From Acanthamoeba lenticulata (Eukaryota; Discosea; Longamoebia; Acanthamoebidae): 22,065 bases of DNA. Below the pieces are notes generated by a model. The model was given only the letters and a program-made list of their open reading frames with translations. It made no database searches and was not told where the DNA came from. The stretch covers positions 1 through 22,065 of the forward strand of contig NAVB01000529.1 of NCBI GenBank assembly GCA_002179805.1, written 5' to 3'. A program made the translations under genes and the position numbers. This document shows positions 20,531 to 22,065 of the stretch, piece after piece. Within the stretch, counting starts at the first letter, position 1, and the number at the start of each line of letters is the position of its first letter.

Positions 20531-22065
20531 ATGGCGTCTGCTGTACTTGCTCCCTGCCGTATTGCACAAAATGCTTGTGTTTTCATTCATGGATCTCGTG
20601 CGCATTTGTTGGAGCACATTTTTCGTGCTCATGCGTAGCTCCTCTTGCCACCGGCGACTTGGGGTTCTCACATGAAGGTGTGGGGTCGCGGCTGCAGGTG
20701 GCGTCATGGGCAACTGGCCTGGTCAGCCGGCTCGTGGGCTGGTGCCTTGGGCTTGTGAGCCGTGCGGCTCGTTGGACGGCCCACCAAGTACGCCTCTTCC
20801 TGGAACCTCTTTTAGCACCGCTTCGGCTGTTCTACGACTACGTCAAGACTCGCATCGGAACCTGGCACGTGCCCGGGAGCAGCCCGCGCCCCATTCGTTT
20901 TGGTGTTTTATTATCGAAAATTCTGGCCTGACTCTCAGCCCGGGCTGCAGGATCCTTGGGCTGGCCCTCGTCATCACCTACTGCCTGGTGGCTGCTGCGG
21001 TGGCGGTCGTGGTCTACCTGTTCCTCTACCACAACTTCGTGCCCATCATCGCCTTCCACAAGCCCGTTTTCTTTGATTTCACGTGCGCTCTCCTCCTCCT
21101 CCTTCTCCTCCTCCCGCTTGTTGTTCAGGTGGACATCGGGAAGAAAGACGGCTGACGGGGATCTGGTGTGCGATGGCCTTGTTCCCCCTTTCTTTTGTCG
21201 GCGGGCTTTCCCGGGTGGACAGGCGCACCGAGCCGTGGGCGGTGGCCGACTTCGCCAACAAGTGGTCGCCCTCGGGCCAAGAGCGGCAGCCGGGCGCCTC
21301 AGGCGGACCTCTCGTGGTGGCCACACCGGTCCTCTCGCCCGGCCACCTCTACGACTTCTCGCTCGACCTCGTCCTACCTGAGGTCCCCATCAACGACCAG
21401 ATCGGTGCCCTCTCCCCGTTTCCTCGTTGCCTCGTCTCCCCCCTTTGCATCTTGCCCCCCACCCACCCAATAATCTCAAGTGGGTGGTGATGTAACGGTG
21501 ATGCGTCTATTGTTCGGTGGTTTGATTGGGTACGAGTGTGCTTTTACTCATGTTTCTTCATTTGGCCCGGGCAGGGATGTTCATGGTGACGCTCTCACTA
21601 CACTCGTGGGACGGGCACCTCCTCGCCAACTCCTCCCGTCCCGTACAGGCCCCCCTCCCCCCTTATTTATTTATTTATTTGTTTGTTTATTTATTTACAT
21701 TCATCACGCACATGCAAAGGCACAAATTCCAGAGTCTGACCGTTTGCTTGATTGGTTTGGGGGGCGGGGGGACTCTTCAACAGTGCCGGTTGCGGTACAA
21801 GACGGATCTGCTGCAGAAGATCTCGACCCTCTTCTGGTCGGTGCCGCTGGTGCTGGGCCTCATGGAGGAGAAGCAGGCCCTCCGCCTCGAGCTCCTCCCG
21901 GAATTTGTCGACACCCACGTACGGAAGGCGACTCCCCGCCCTCCTCTTCCCCCCCCCTCCCATCATCCCCTTTCTCCTTCGTCATCATCATCATCACCAT
22001 CGTCGTCACCGTCAGATAAGGAGTCTCACCGCCCGCCTCGTTGGCTTATTTTGGGGGATTTTGGG
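20531..22065 (+). CDS. BSCL2-like: Seipin homologue, 5' part (runs off the right edge)
   Basis: Exons proposed: 20531-20542, 20698-20864, 20951-21082, 21223-21404, 21575-21642, 21784-21918; the rest lies beyond the window. Seipin is an ER membrane oligomer at ER-lipid droplet contacts that organises droplet biogenesis. After a cytosolic amphipathic stretch (LVSRLVGWCLGLVSRAARW, RLFLEPLLAPLRLFYDYV) comes a transmembrane helix (LGLALVITYCLVAAAVAVVVY). The lumenal domain has HNFVPIIAFHKPVFFDF, GHLYDFSLDLVLPEVPINDQIGMFMV, RYKTDLLQKISTLFWSVPLVLGLMEEKQALRLELLPEF. This order matches human seipin (MPTVSHLSPVHFYY, LELPESPVNQDLGMFLV, YRSDLLQ). The join between exons 2 and 3 needs a GC-AG intron. The ATG at 20531 (GCCATGG context) and its four-codon first exon are tentative. 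The gene is divergent from the BAR-RhoGEF-RhoGAP gene. Confidence 0.88.
20865..20950 (+). other. Candidate GC-AG intron in the seipin gene
   Basis: The exon ends ACCTG, followed by GCACGT; the acceptor is GCTGCAG. The join completes a Trp codon (TG+G) and brings the amphipathic N-terminal exon into frame with the transmembrane helix. The nearby GT (GTGCCC at 20869) gives the wrong phase. Confidence 0.6.
21662..21697. repeat. (TTTA)n/(TTTG)n tetranucleotide microsatellite
   Basis: About nine four-base units of TTTA interrupted by two TTTG units, within an intron of the seipin gene. Confidence 0.9.

Noticed and set aside
20706..21155. Seipin start at the ATG at 20706 in the same frame as the transmembrane helix
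   Set aside because: The resulting N-terminus (MGNWPGQPARG) looks non-coding, while the alternative frame encodes an amphipathic stretch with coding-like third positions.
1..22065. Mobile elements, CRISPR arrays, tRNA or rRNA genes
   Set aside because: No terminal inverted repeats with a transposase, no reverse transcriptase, no spaced direct repeats, and no tRNA-like or rRNA-like sequence were found on either strand by eye.

Overview
The window reads as a gene-dense, GC-rich, intron-rich nuclear segment of a free-living unicellular eukaryote. The mixture (RasGAP with DEP domains, a BAR-RhoGEF-RhoGAP protein, a Neverland/DAF-36-type Rieske sterol oxygenase, short introns, tight intergenic gaps) suggests an amoebozoan, most likely Acanthamoeba or a relative. 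That assignment is inference from gene content and composition, not from a search. No rRNA, tRNA, CRISPR array, transposon or bacterial-type operon was seen.

Layout: (1) 86-851 (+), the last four exons of a mitochondrial carrier running in from the left edge. (2) 945-1615 (-), a small Yae1-like protein. (3) 1723-3938 (-), a SET-domain lysine methyltransferase of the LSMT/SETD3/SETD6 class. (4) 4055-7074 (-), an 11-exon acyl-CoA oxidase. (5) 7775-9787 (-), a Rieske sterol desaturase. (6) 10251-15324 (-), a 15-exon RasGAP protein with two C-terminal DEP domains. (7) 15818-20155 (-), a 19-exon BAR-DH-PH-RhoGAP protein. (8) 20531 to beyond the right edge (+), a seipin homologue. Gene-free gaps over 300 bases are 7075-7774, 9788-10250, 15325-15817 and 20156-20530. 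Exon structures were built by hand from reading frame, GT/GC-AG sites, phase agreement and family conservation. All exon lengths sum to multiples of three, except in the SET gene, where a 12-base G run breaks the frame by one base.

Two themes recur. Three genes act on lipids: peroxisomal beta-oxidation, sterol desaturation and lipid-droplet biogenesis. Two adjacent large genes regulate Ras and Rho GTPases at membranes. These are ordinary eukaryotic neighbours and I see no evidence of a co-regulated cluster.

The most unusual signal concerns splicing rather than gene content. About 55 of the 66 intron starts I placed have C at donor position +4 (GTRCG-type rather than GTAAG). Two introns appear to be GC-AG introns sharing the same GCACGT donor. 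One 3' splice site lies behind an 18-base A run instead of a pyrimidine tract. Long G/C homopolymers are almost confined to introns and gaps.
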